DNA of 64,000 nt from Litoditis marina (taxonomy: Eukaryota; Nematoda; Chromadorea; Rhabditida; Rhabditidae), in assembly GCA_964036275.1 (NCBI GenBank), contig OZ038436.1:13295904-13359903 (forward strand), given 5' to 3'. The notes beneath the pieces were generated by a model. It made no database searches. It saw only the letters and a program-made list of their open reading frames with translations, and had not been told where the DNA came from. Positions 23,201-35,200 of this stretch are shown here, in pieces (position 1 is the stretch's first letter; each line of letters starts with the position of its first letter). The position numbers were made by a program, and so were the translations under genes.

Positions 23201-26200
23201 ACAATGTTCAGCGGATCACTAATTGCAAAATTTAGATCACCCAAGATTATAGAGGGATACGAAACAGACATATACTGTTCGATATAATCAAAAAGGGAAA
23301 TGGTGTTTGTGGAATCAATAGTAGGAGGGCGATAAACCAAAATTACGCGTATTTTTTCGTTATGAGAACCTATAATATCCAGAATCAAAATCTCACACCC
23401 AAATTGGCTTATACTCAAAACTTCAAAAATATTAAGATGACTAGCAGCAAACACGGCAGTACCCCCACCCTTAGTTTTTCTATCAGCTCTAAGAACGACA
23501 AATTTATGTTGGAAGTCAAGCAGTGAGGAGGAAAAGTTTTCAGTAAGCCAGGTTTCACATATACAAATCAAGCTAAATTTTTGAGAATACAGAAGGTTTT
23601 GGAATTCCGCAACCTTGTTTTGTAGGCTGCGTGCATTCAATAAAAGACAAGTAATCGGTTCGGGACGTGACGTAGAGGAATCAGGCAGAGACGTAGATAA
23701 CGGACAAGCGGGGGTGGCCAAAACAGGTGAAGGAACAGAGGGCAAACTAGAAGAGACTAAGTTGCCCCCGCAACCTCGGGAGGTTTTTGGTTTCCCGAGA
23801 GAGGCGGTGACGGGTCACCTCCAGTTTTCGCCACTGATGCAGCCGCCTGTTTTTCGTGAACTCGTTTACGAGCATCACCAACCAATTCCCAGGGGATACG
23901 GAGCGGGGTGACCCGCTGAGTATTCCCGGGTTGTAGAGCATTGGTAATACGTCCACCACGACCATGCCCAATGCGAACCGGGCCGACCCCATCTCCCTGT
24001 TGGGGAGAAGGGCGAGTAGCGCGATCCGCACTAAGCGTGACAGTAGGGGGCAAATCACCAGCAGAAAATCTGCGTTGCTTAGACGGAGGCGACTCAACTG
24101 AGGAAAGCGGGCTACCCATGGTAGAAGTGTAGCTAGCTAAAGCTTGAGAAGGACTAGAAAGAATAATTGAAGCATTGGAAACAACAGTAGGACTAGTGTG
24201 GGCAATTGGAACAATAGGAACAACAGAAACGGGCAATGGCGAGGCCGACCCAACATCCATTCTCTCCACGACTTCTTGGTTAGAAGCAGGTTTCTTCTTC
24301 TTCCTCTCAGAATCTGGTAAACTGGGACGGACAAATATACCAAAGAGCGTACGGCGATAGTTTTGCTGATGCTTAAGCTCTGAAAAACGACGGACAAGGA
24401 ACGTAGCATCGTGGCTATTATCCAGAATAACCTTTACCAGGCGTGTGTTACCCCCGAGGAAGCGATCAGGGTATTGTTTACCCATCGGAAAACATGAGGT
24501 GATGTAGCCATCTAATCCGGTGTGTTCGAGAACACGGTAGATCATCCAGAAATAGTATTTTCTGCGAAGAATAGGGGACACCATAGAAACAGGCGGACAA
24601 GGGATACCATTGAACACCAATGAACGTTTCATCAGTTGTTCGTCATTGAAGGCGGCTATGTACGGCAGAACTGGGACGACATAGGCAGATAATTCAGGCA
24701 TGGACGGATAGCACAAATTAGGCAATTTGACAGAAATAGACATTGTGAGACATAAACTCACGTAGACTGGTTGAATAGACGGTGAATTGTTGACTGCACG
24801 AGAGCGGCAAGCTTCTACGACCACGTAGAAGACAACCCAAGCAGGAGAAGGTACCTCAAACTTGGGTAATTAAACCTGACTTGTACTGGCATGCCATGGG
24901 CGGCCAGTTCTCCGAGTTGGCCATATCTCCTATAACACGCAGACTCCGCTACGCCCATCCTGTACATATTTAACAAACTAATATTGTTTCAATTACCCAG
25001 TTTATGTAAATATTGAAATAAATTTTAGTAAAGTCCATTGTAAAGTTTCGATAATTGTGATTTTGCGAGCTCAAAACGTTCCAACATTCTACTTGAACGC
25101 TCGTGATTTGAATTCGCTAAAGTTGTCGCATTGTTGCAATAATGATGCAATATTGCTAGTTAAAACGGTTAACTATCTAACAAGATTGACATGATGAACG
25201 TATTTGTTTTGTTGTTCAAATGAAGATGACGACTTTCATCTTTGTTCCCAGCAGTTTCTTCTACAAAAAATGTTTTTCTCCATTTGAAATTGAAATGATA
25301 TTCAGATGTTGTCATTGAACCAAAACAACTTTCAAATCAAGTATTTTCATTCATGTCCATAAATGTCGCTTTCTTTGTTCGGAAATGAAACGAAAATAAC
25401 ACACAAACTTAGTAGTAAGTAATTTCTAAGTCTTTTCTTCGTCGCGATTGAAACCTCACTAATTAGTATGCGTCGATGACACTTATATCATTCTAATCTT
25501 ATAGTATTCTGTATTCAAAAATGTACGATTAAGGACTTGAATTCTGGAAAAAGAGAAGTGTACTTCAATACAATTGCAAAAACAAGAAAAGAGTTCGAAT
25601 ATTCTGCCTTTTTTATATATCTACAATTAAACTTGTGTGCTCGGAATCAAACTTGTAATTTTCCCTGAGACTGTGGCAGAGGGCCAGTGAAGCTTCGCAG
25701 ATATGTTTCTTTCATAAAAAATGTATAGTTGCGAGAAAACCTCCGCTAACGCTATCGAACTTCAAGTTTCATAGTTTTTCTACTTAGTCATGCTTCATAT
25801 TTATGGTTGGGTGTGGTTTTGTACATTTCAATAAATTATGAATATCTCAGGAGCATCTCAAAAATCCGACATGTGTCTTCGAAGTCCGTCAACTCCGGAA
25901 AAACTGAACGGTTCGGTGCGGCCGTGTAGACCGGCAACTCCTGGGCAGTGCTCATCTGGGTGGGTAGTTTCTGCCTATGCTTTGCCTATACTGTACTTGC
26001 GTGAACAGAGAGAGAGGGGAGAGAGACGAGAAAAGTAGAGGGATGGACGAAAGAAATATGGTAAGACAAAGGAAGAGAAAAAAACAGTGAGGGAGAATAA
26101 GTGTACCCGGATGGTCGATTTTAAACTATTCAGTTTTTTCGAGGCGAGTGGCCAGCACTGTGTGTGAGGGCTAGTCGCATCTCAATGACTGAACAAACAG

Positions 26201-29200
26201 TAGTAGACGAATGATTCCCAGCTTCGATATACACTAGTTCAACCAAGTTCCTTGCATGAACTACAATTTGTCAACTATGTTCTACTCTATTTTCGAATGC
26301 AGTTGTGCAATCAATCATGTCATCATTCATTACACGTGTGGAGTTCTTATGTGTCTTTCTGCGTCCTGGTGCGTTAGAATAATCATTCACAACCTCTATA
26401 ATATTAGTAAATTGCACAGTCACGTGAAATAAGTTGAACAGAGCAGATTTCAGAAACGTGCAATGACAAAAAGCACAATGTCTTATTGGAGTGCCAAGCT
26501 TACGTGACTATTCAATTTACTTCTAGTATATTTATTTTTTCAACTTGATTCTCAAGATTGTTGCAGCGTACATTGATAACTTGAATGTTCATGAACCTTC
26601 TGAGCAGTTATAACTTGCCTCAACTAGTTTTCATTCCCTACTTTACTGTGACACTTTCTTATTACGAAAAAATACGGTATCCATGATTTTTTCCACAAAC
26701 AATGCTTCAAGATCAAAACTGTACTGCGGTTCGACACTAGCATTGGTAATCTCAATCCTGAAACGTTGATTCAAAGCACCTGATGCATCTTAACTTTTAC
26801 GCTCCTTCCAATAACTTCTAGCATAGTTATTCCGTCCGGTTTCTCATTCTATGGTCAGCATCTTTTTCGTCTTGTAATTCGATTCGCGGCTCAACTTCGA
26901 TTGAAAAAGACCATTTTGTTGACCGTCCCACTTCTCTCAGAATGAAATGAAGCCCCGACATGCTACACCTCCTTGTCGCTCTTATCCTCAGGTCTCTGCT
27001 TTCATTTTTCAAGTTTTGCTTCCTACTAATAATATTTTAAAAGCATGAGCTTAAAATCAAAATTTGGTACGGCATTTCGAAACTAAATTCAATATTTGGT
27101 ATGATTTAAAAAAAACTTTGTATCAGTATTATGAGCTAATCAATAATTCAGCTTTGTACAGACTCTACACGTAAAATTTATCAATTTCATAGGCAAATAA
27201 GTATGTTACTCTTATTAGATCAAGTGAAGTGAAATTAGGCAATAAACTGGTCAGACATTTAGATAAAAACAAGGTTTTGTTACTGTTTTTCAAGACTTGG
27301 TTAGTGTATATACTGAATGGAACCGGGTTGACTTGAACAGGACCGAAACAGAGAGTAGTGTGAACTGTGAGTGAAAAGAGAGAAAGTCAACGCGAATACT
27401 TATGTTTTGAACGTTAGTTTTATTTTCAGCTTCTCATGTCAACCATCAATTAGAAAAGGGTGGTTGTGTTGCTCAGTTCCAAGAGCTCAGGTTCGTTCTT
27501 CTATTTTTCAATTATGTATGAATCGTTTCTAGCCATTGGTTTCTTTCTATTTATTCTCAGAACTAAGCGGAGCTAATGAAATTTTGATACATTCGTCTTA
27601 CTAGTTGTTTTCTGTGGAAAAATTCTAGTTATTAGTACTTCGTTCAGCATAGAACCTTCACAATAACTTTTATTTGAATAGTATACGCCTAATTTCCTCT
27701 TCAGTTAGATAACATGACAGGAATTTCTCTCCATTTGACTCTAGGATTTTCTTCAGGCACAGCAGTCCCAATTCACCTGTCCTCTGAACGGCCAAACCCC
27801 GGTAATAACTGCTCAGGGCACCAATCAGTTCTGTTCCCTGCCCGGTCAGAGAGCAGAGTGCCCACAAAAGTCAGTTTGACTTTCCAGGTTAACCTCCCTG
27901 ACCGTTTTGAAAATTCAAAGCATTCCCTTAGAACGTGTTGCCTCTCAACACAAACATACCGAAAATTCAACACAGATTATTATTTTATTGATTTTTTGAG
28001 CCTGTCAAATACCGGATTCATAATTAAACTTCAGTAAACACCGTGTATTTGGTGGTAAAAAGATACAAATGTTATTATTAATGCCAACTACCATTTATCT
28101 TGTATTCCATTGAATTTATCTCCTTTCAGTGCTCTCTGCCTGTCTGCCGGCAACTCGGCTTCCCTGTATATCTGCTGCAACTCTGCCACCCAGGTAATTT
28201 CTATTAGAGACCCTTCTATAGCATTAAAACTATTTTCAATTCAAATAAACTGCAGTTAAAGGTTGTTCTTGTATGTTGTATTATGTCATATTTATTATTA
28301 TATGACATATTAAGCTTGTAAACATTGAACCTTTCGGCAACTTTTCTCAGGTGACTCCTATTTGTCCCAACAACGCCGTCCCCCAACCATCGACCACCGG
28401 ATATGTTCCCTGCACTGCTACTGGAAGCACGTGTAACGCGGGGTAAGCTCAGGGATCTCTCGCTCGCTCTCTCTCTCTCTTTCTTCCTCTCTCTCCCCTC
28501 TCTCTTTCTTTCTATTGATCTTTTTGAACCCCATTCGAAATTGAAACTCCAAAAATTAAAATATCCCTGTTTCTGTTGTACTACACTGAACATTACCTTT
28601 CTTTTCATTTCCTCCGAGCTTAAGAAACCGATTGCTATTATCTTTTTTTAATATATACCCTCTTTGAAGGTATACGTGTGTGAGGGCCGCCAATGATTTC
28701 TCCATTCAAATGTGCTGCACGTCAAATGCTCTTCAGAATCCTGTCTGTCCAAATCAGCAAACATTGTTGACAGTAAGTTTCGGATCTACTTGAGAATAGG
28801 AAAATATTCCACCGCGAAATCCAGATTCGTCTAGTACCATGTTGTGTTCTATTAGGTTCGATAGCAGTGAAATCACGTTATTAAATACGGCGACCTTTTG
28901 TATTCTGGGTATGACGTGACTAGAAATTTCATCTTACGTGCCACCGATGTTATGTACACATCAAGCAATACTACCATGGTTCTGCATGAGATGCTCACGT
29001 TGACCACGTCATTTCCCGTCTCTTCCAGGAACTGGGTCGACCCCGATACTGTCTGGTCTCTCAGCTATCTGCCTGTCCCTCCGGGTACAGCTGTCAGCCA
29101 GCTGTCGGTACTGCCGGCACCTACGTGTGCTGTACACTACCGACCGCAGCCACTTGTCCCAGTGCTTTCACAGCTAGTCTCGATAACTTCGGAAACTCGG

Positions 29201-32200
29201 TTAGTTTTGTTTTGAAGCGTTCAACAGACGAAAAGTTCATACTCACCAACTACTCTGAGTGGACACACGATAATTGACAGAATAGTTCTTGAAAAGTTTG
29301 AAAAATATAGTTTTTCAAATCGTTTACAAGAAAAAAAAACTAGGCGGCGTAGCAATCCCTTCAATCTCATGAGAAGTTCGTATGAGTTTCTCATGAGACA
29401 CCCCATGAGCTACTCGTGAATTCTCAATGTTGTAGCATAGCAATCAATAGAATCTCATGAGAAACTCATACGAATACCTCATGAGAGTCATGAGGTATAT
29501 CATGAGCTTTTGAGCGATTGCTACGCCGCTAGGTTTTGAGTATCAGTTGCGTTTTGATTCAAGTAAGATGTAATCTAATTCATGAGATCCGGATCCGAAA
29601 TTCCTAGAAAACGAAAAGGAGATGTTTCCAGATATTCTGTTCTCCCTCTCAACCATCTGGGTGTCCCTCTGGTTCTGTCTGTCTACAGTCCCCGAACACC
29701 GATTCACTCTTTCTCTGCTGTCGATCCACTACATCACCAAGGTGAGAAAATGATTTACAAGGAAAGTTATTAATAATATAAAACAGTACTAACTAAATAT
29801 CGATTTCTCTTTTTTTTCGGCGTGTCAACATGTACCGTTTTCAGATTACACAGCAGATATTTTCATTAGTACACTGTCTTTCTTTTTACAAGTGAACACT
29901 TCTTTATAGAGTCTGTCCAAACAACCTGAATGCCCTTCTCACGCCAACTGGATCCTTGGAAACGTGTTCTGGTCCTGGATCACCTTGCAGTCGAGTAAGT
30001 GAATGATACAGTTTTATCTCGAAATATTCAATTTCGCGATCATTTGGTTACTTTTTCATGAATGCATACACCTCGCAGGGACTCTGTAGTATCAAACAGT
30101 TCTCCCGTGTCTTCTTCTGTTTCCGAGACTCGGGGACAACAGGGTTTGACTAGAGAGCTACAGTATAATATTTGATGAAAACGCTTGCATGTATTTTTGT
30201 CTGGAGAGCTGGAACATATACTGCCCGAGGCCACTCTGAAACTGAAAAAAGCTCGTCTTTTCAGGGCGGTTACTCCTGTCAACTGTCCAATGTTCTCGCT
30301 CAGTACGTGTGTTGCGGACAGGAACAAGTAAACGCGGTCTGTGCTGATGGCAGAGAAACATTCACACAAACTTCAGGTTGGTGATTAACATCAGCTGAAA
30401 TGCTAGAAAAAATGTGGTTGGGGAAGATCTTGATTGTGGATTCGCGCTGCACAATGGCGCAACTGATCGATTGCGTGTTCAAGTTTTCCATCTAAGCTAC
30501 TCTCTAAAAGAAGGAGTAGGTGAAGTCATGCATTTGTTCTCACCTTCACACTCAGCAGTTTGGGTACCTTTCTCCTTATCCGTTATCTAGATCCGTTATG
30601 GTTGAGAAACTTGATATACACCGTCACAAGAATTGCGGAAGAATTGTCAAAAGTGCCTAGGACCACTGTTTCGCACACTAATTGTGGCAAAAATTTCTGC
30701 ACAGATCGCTGGTTGAAGATGAACTAGATGAATGTGCGATGTAGAACAATATAGATAGAATGAGTGGTTCTCAACAATGATAAATGAAAGTACATAACAA
30801 AGGTAAATGCAATAAAGTAAATATAACTCAAGAACCAACTTATTTCATGTTTCTTTTGTGTTCAGGTCGAACGTATACTTGTAATCCGGTGACCTTCCCC
30901 ACCGGTTGTCCGGTCCAGTATGATTGTGCCTCCTCCACGGTGGCAGGAACCAACGTGTGCTGCAGAAGTAACACAGGTCAGTGGTTTCTGATATATTATC
31001 AACATAAGAACCGAAATATCTGGCCTGGTAAGTAATAATCCGAGTATCTACAAGTTAATATTCTGGAGTGCAATACATTTATACTACTGTAATGGATAAA
31101 TACTTTGATGTCAGAATAAACTACACTGATAGAAAGCGTGGTAGTTCGTACAGTTGAAGTATTTGTTCTCTTCAAGTGCGCAGCTCTTCTGAACTGGTGT
31201 GGTTTCCTAGAGATTCAGAAATGTATGAATATCATCTCCAGAATTCTTCTTCTAGTTCCAACAACCCAGCCTCCTGTCAACACTGCCCAATGTCCAAATG
31301 GTTGGAGTGCACAGAAAAATGCTGTCAGAGGAGATATTAGAACGTGCGCCGGAACGTACGATAAGAGGTATTAAAACGAGAAATCACAACTATATTTTAG
31401 GAAGAGTAAACCTATTTTATGCAGACACGTGTCGAAAATCTTTCACATTATCTCCAGTGGATTCCACGTGATATATTCGTTTAGTCTACTCATTGATCAC
31501 CCTTGTATGGTCTTTCGAAAAGTGGAACCGAGTGAAACGCATAGTTGAATGAAAGTGGTTGAGATGTGTCACATTGAAGAGTGAAACTACAACAAAAGAG
31601 ATCTAGTTTTAAAGAATGACAATTAAAGAATAAAACCAAGTTTTTAGCTGTGCGAGTGGTTACTCCTGTACTCCAGCCTCGCTACCGAATATCTTTGTGT
31701 GTTGTCGTCTAGCCACCTCTCTGACATGTCCCAGAGGGTCTACATTCTTGGCGAACAGCCAACCCCGGCTGTGTTCTAGAAGTCGACCCAACCAATGTCC
31801 GCGAGGCTACTCGTGTGATCAGAGCACTAATGTGAGCACTTTCACTTTTATATGGAACTCTTCCTTACATTTGTCCACGAATATGGCAACACTGTGCAAT
31901 TATCTCCGTTAAAATGCTGTAACAACAAACTTCTTTTGATTTTTCTTAGGCTACTTTGAATTTAACATACGAAGTTCTACCAAAGAAAGTAGTAGGTTTT
32001 AAGTTATTTCTTGGATTTTTAGTTCATTTGGCTAAAACCTCTATACTTCACGCCATATCAGTAGACCAACCCTTACCCCAAAATTTTTTATATTTTACGG
32101 GATTATTTACAATTTTCATCTTACATTCCACGTTTTCAGCCAACAGTGACGATTTGTTGTTCCTCCACCCAACAGGACGAACCCCTCCGATGTCCGGACC

Positions 32201-35200
32201 TCAGTGCTCCAGCTCTCATTGGGGGGAACACGAGGAGCTGTCCCATCCTCCACTCGTCGGCTGGTTGTCCGGCTGGATACGTCTGTCAGCAGAGTAACAA
32301 ACAGATTAGGGTCTGTTGTAGTAGGTGGGAATTATTTTTTGTCTGAATTCAGTGTGATAACTGTTGTTATAGTTATTGCGGGTAGACAGAATTAAAAAGT
32401 AGAGCCAACTTTAAACATAGTGTGATTTTCTGAACTAATTCGAAGATTATTCGAAGTAATATATATGATCACGATTATTTCATTTCCAATACGAAAGAGA
32501 GAAAGAGGTATCACAAACTATTTAATTTCAGCATAAGTCTGTCTCGCCAGTCTCCCTCTTCTCTATCTGTGGTGCGACCTTCCAAGGCTTCTTCCTCTGT
32601 ACAATGTGCCAATGGTGTCGAGGCTGGTAGTCTTTCTGCCAACTGCAGAAGTAACTCCGACTGTCCCTCCTGGTCAACCTGTCAGAAGAGCAAAAACGTT
32701 CCTGGTACGTACAAAAACATTAAACTTGAAGAAAAACAGGGAAAATCAAAAATAATCTGAAGAACACTGTGCGTGTATGAATAAGTACAACTGATTATGA
32801 TTATCGTATTTACTAGTACCAAGCTCACTTTCAAGGGGCTAATGGGTGGAAGGCGTAACGAACCTCATTAAGATGAACAATTACACATTTCACGTGTTTA
32901 CTCGAATCTATCTCCGTTTTGACTTTTTGATGTTTTCTGTGAACGAACAGACAATCGTTCTTGGAAACTGCAAAGTGTTTATACTTGTAGAATGTTTCAG
33001 GAGTTTCTCTATGTTGTTCTTCCCCCGTCCCTTCGGATACCAGATGTACCGGCAGAATGACCAGATTGACCAATGGGAAACCTGTCGGATGTCTGTTGGG
33101 CAACAGTTGTGGAGATGGTAATTGTGGACTATTCATAATTTGTATAACATTTCTTCGGAAAACTGGCGCGGCAGTCATATATGCAAGCTGCTCATATATT
33201 TCAAATAGTATGTGTTATTTCAAAATTTTATTTTGTTGGCCGCACTAGTTGAAGTGTGTGTGTGTGTTACAGGTGTCAGAATTCTTCAAAAAGAACTGAA
33301 ACTCTAGGAACAAATAATTATGGTTCCGGAATCAATTAACAGTTGTTTGTGTTCGTCGTACGTACTCTATATTTTACATATTTACATATTTATTCATTCA
33401 CTTCGCTTCGTTTCGAGGCGGTGATTATCATACATATCACAGATCTTTGTAGTAGCGGCTTCTTCTGAGGTATTGGTCCCTTTCCTTAAGACTATATATA
33501 TTTTATATATTTTATATTTTATTCTATACTTTATTTTAAGACTACTCTATATAATTTTGTGAACTTTCAGGCTATCAATGCAGCGACCAAACCTCCAATG
33601 GCCGATCTGTGTGCTGTCAAAGCGACGAAGAAGCACTTGGAATTTGTCCGGACAATCGGTAAGTTACTCAGATTGAGTTTCAAAAATATTCACCTCTCAC
33701 CCATATAATTTATGCTTCAGGAGTTGTTTTCCTCACAAGAAAAAAAAATCATGAAGCTGTAATTATTCCATATAACTTCCTACTCTTTAATGATTTTGGT
33801 AAGATAATATTTCATGTTACACCTATATTTGGAAGCGTTGAAATTGTAGGAGGACTGGTGAACAGCTTTGAAGTTTGTAATTCCGACATCCAACTTTACT
33901 TTTACAGAATGGCCTATATTGTCTCTCGAAGTGAAACTCTCATTTTCTGCGATGAGACGGCATTCATTTGTCCAAGTCAACAGGTAAACAACTAGCTTGA
34001 AAATTTGATGATTCATCGCATACTTCAAATAGTAGTGAGATGTTGCGCTTTAAGATGATAAGTAGTTTTATTAGGTTTCAAATACGATATATTGTGACAT
34101 TCAACCACGTTTACTCCATATTTATTGGTCGTGTTCGAAATCTTTTTTACAATGAATACATTAATATCATCTGAAGATGACTGCTTGTTTCAGGAATGCA
34201 AACAAACGCGAGACCGAAGTCGTTTCGCCTGTTGTTCACCGGTTGGATACTGTAAGAGCGGGACGGCACAACTTGTAGATGGAAGTGCGAAGAGGTAGGG
34301 TAGATCAAATAAAACCAGGAAATTAGTTTGAGTACTTGCTGTAAGCAAGGTACTGAACAACATGCGAAAACCTTTGAGTTTTCCAGGAGCTATGAAATGT
34401 GGACTAACCTCCAACTACTATACGTTATAAAACTCATTACGCATTTTTCCGTTTTGTTGGAAAAAAAGCGCTCTCTCTGTTACACTTCTGAACTATTCTG
34501 AATTATTACACTTCTGAACTATTCTGAATCACTTCTGAATTATATATATTTCTCCTTCAGATGTTTCACGTCATCTTCATGTGATGCTGGATTTGAATGT
34601 CGCCCCTCGACTGTTACGGGTCTGAGCGTTTGCTGTTCAGGACACTCGCTACTTGAGAGTGTGAGTTTCACCAGAATTTTTCATATAGGTCCCAACTTGG
34701 AGGAGTTCTCCGAAAAACTACTCGGGGTCAGTGGCTTATCTTCTGATGAGGCCTCGACCACTGACCCTAAGACATCGTAAAGGTGGTGAGGCCGAAACGA
34801 TGTATTTTATTTTAAACTTAGTAATTATTAACTTCATAGATAGTATTTATTACTTTCATTCATTTAATCATCCATTTACTAACTTCATCCTAGTTAACTT
34901 GATTTCATTTAACCTACTTTTGCTTATTTAATCGTTTGTGTCCGTAGTTTCATCCCGCCCCATTCCTGTCGCTCATTCCCGATGTGTTTGTTGCATACTG
35001 GTATAGCTATAGTCTGTTTCATCAATCGATGTACTCCTACCGTAATCCGTCAATTATTCAAGGGGGTGTTTTCTAATGAAAAAGTCATTACTTTGATTTC
35101 AAATTTTCAGAGTTAGTAGTAGTAAACATGCAGAAGACACTATGAACATTTTGAGGCGTTCTGAATACGCTAATATAGTAAACTTTGACCTGGAAGTGTT

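Larger units (their letters stand above)
20462..24874 (-). mobile_element. CR1-like non-LTR retrotransposon, full-length but frameshifted (4.4 kb)
   Basis: Flanked by an 8-bp direct repeat CCTGACTT (20454-20461 and 24875-24882). On the minus strand it has a short 5' UTR, ORF1 (from 24743), ORF2 with endonuclease and reverse transcriptase, a 3' UTR of about 400 nt and a (TA)n tail. The lack of an RNase H domain and the apurinic-type endonuclease place it in the CR1/Jockey group. ORF2 is broken by one small frameshift near 21975, so this copy is dead or nearly so but young enough to keep long ORFs and the target duplication. Confidence 0.9.
15968..25850 (+). other. intron 12 of the lustrin-module gene, inflated by mobile DNA
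   Basis: A 9,883-bp intron where most neighbours are 100-1,200 bp. It contains, in order, a cluster of GCCCATGGCATGCC palindromes (15995-16121), about 3.3 kb of AT-rich DNA with no recognisable gene (16122-19457), a 452-bp inverted-repeat element (19458-19909), and a CR1-like retrotransposon (20462-24874) flanked by further GCCCATGGCATGCC arms. The last 950 bp are unremarkable. Confidence 0.85.

Noticed and set aside
23747..24097. 116-codon minus-strand frame inside the retrotransposon
   Set aside because: It is a third frame overlapping ORF1 and the ORF1/ORF2 junction, with no motif.
15968..25850. The lustrin-module reading as two separate genes split by the transposon nest
   Set aside because: Exon 13 (25851-25959) and exon 14 (27430-27490) restore a complete Cys module in phase with exons 12 and 15, so one gene is the simpler reading.
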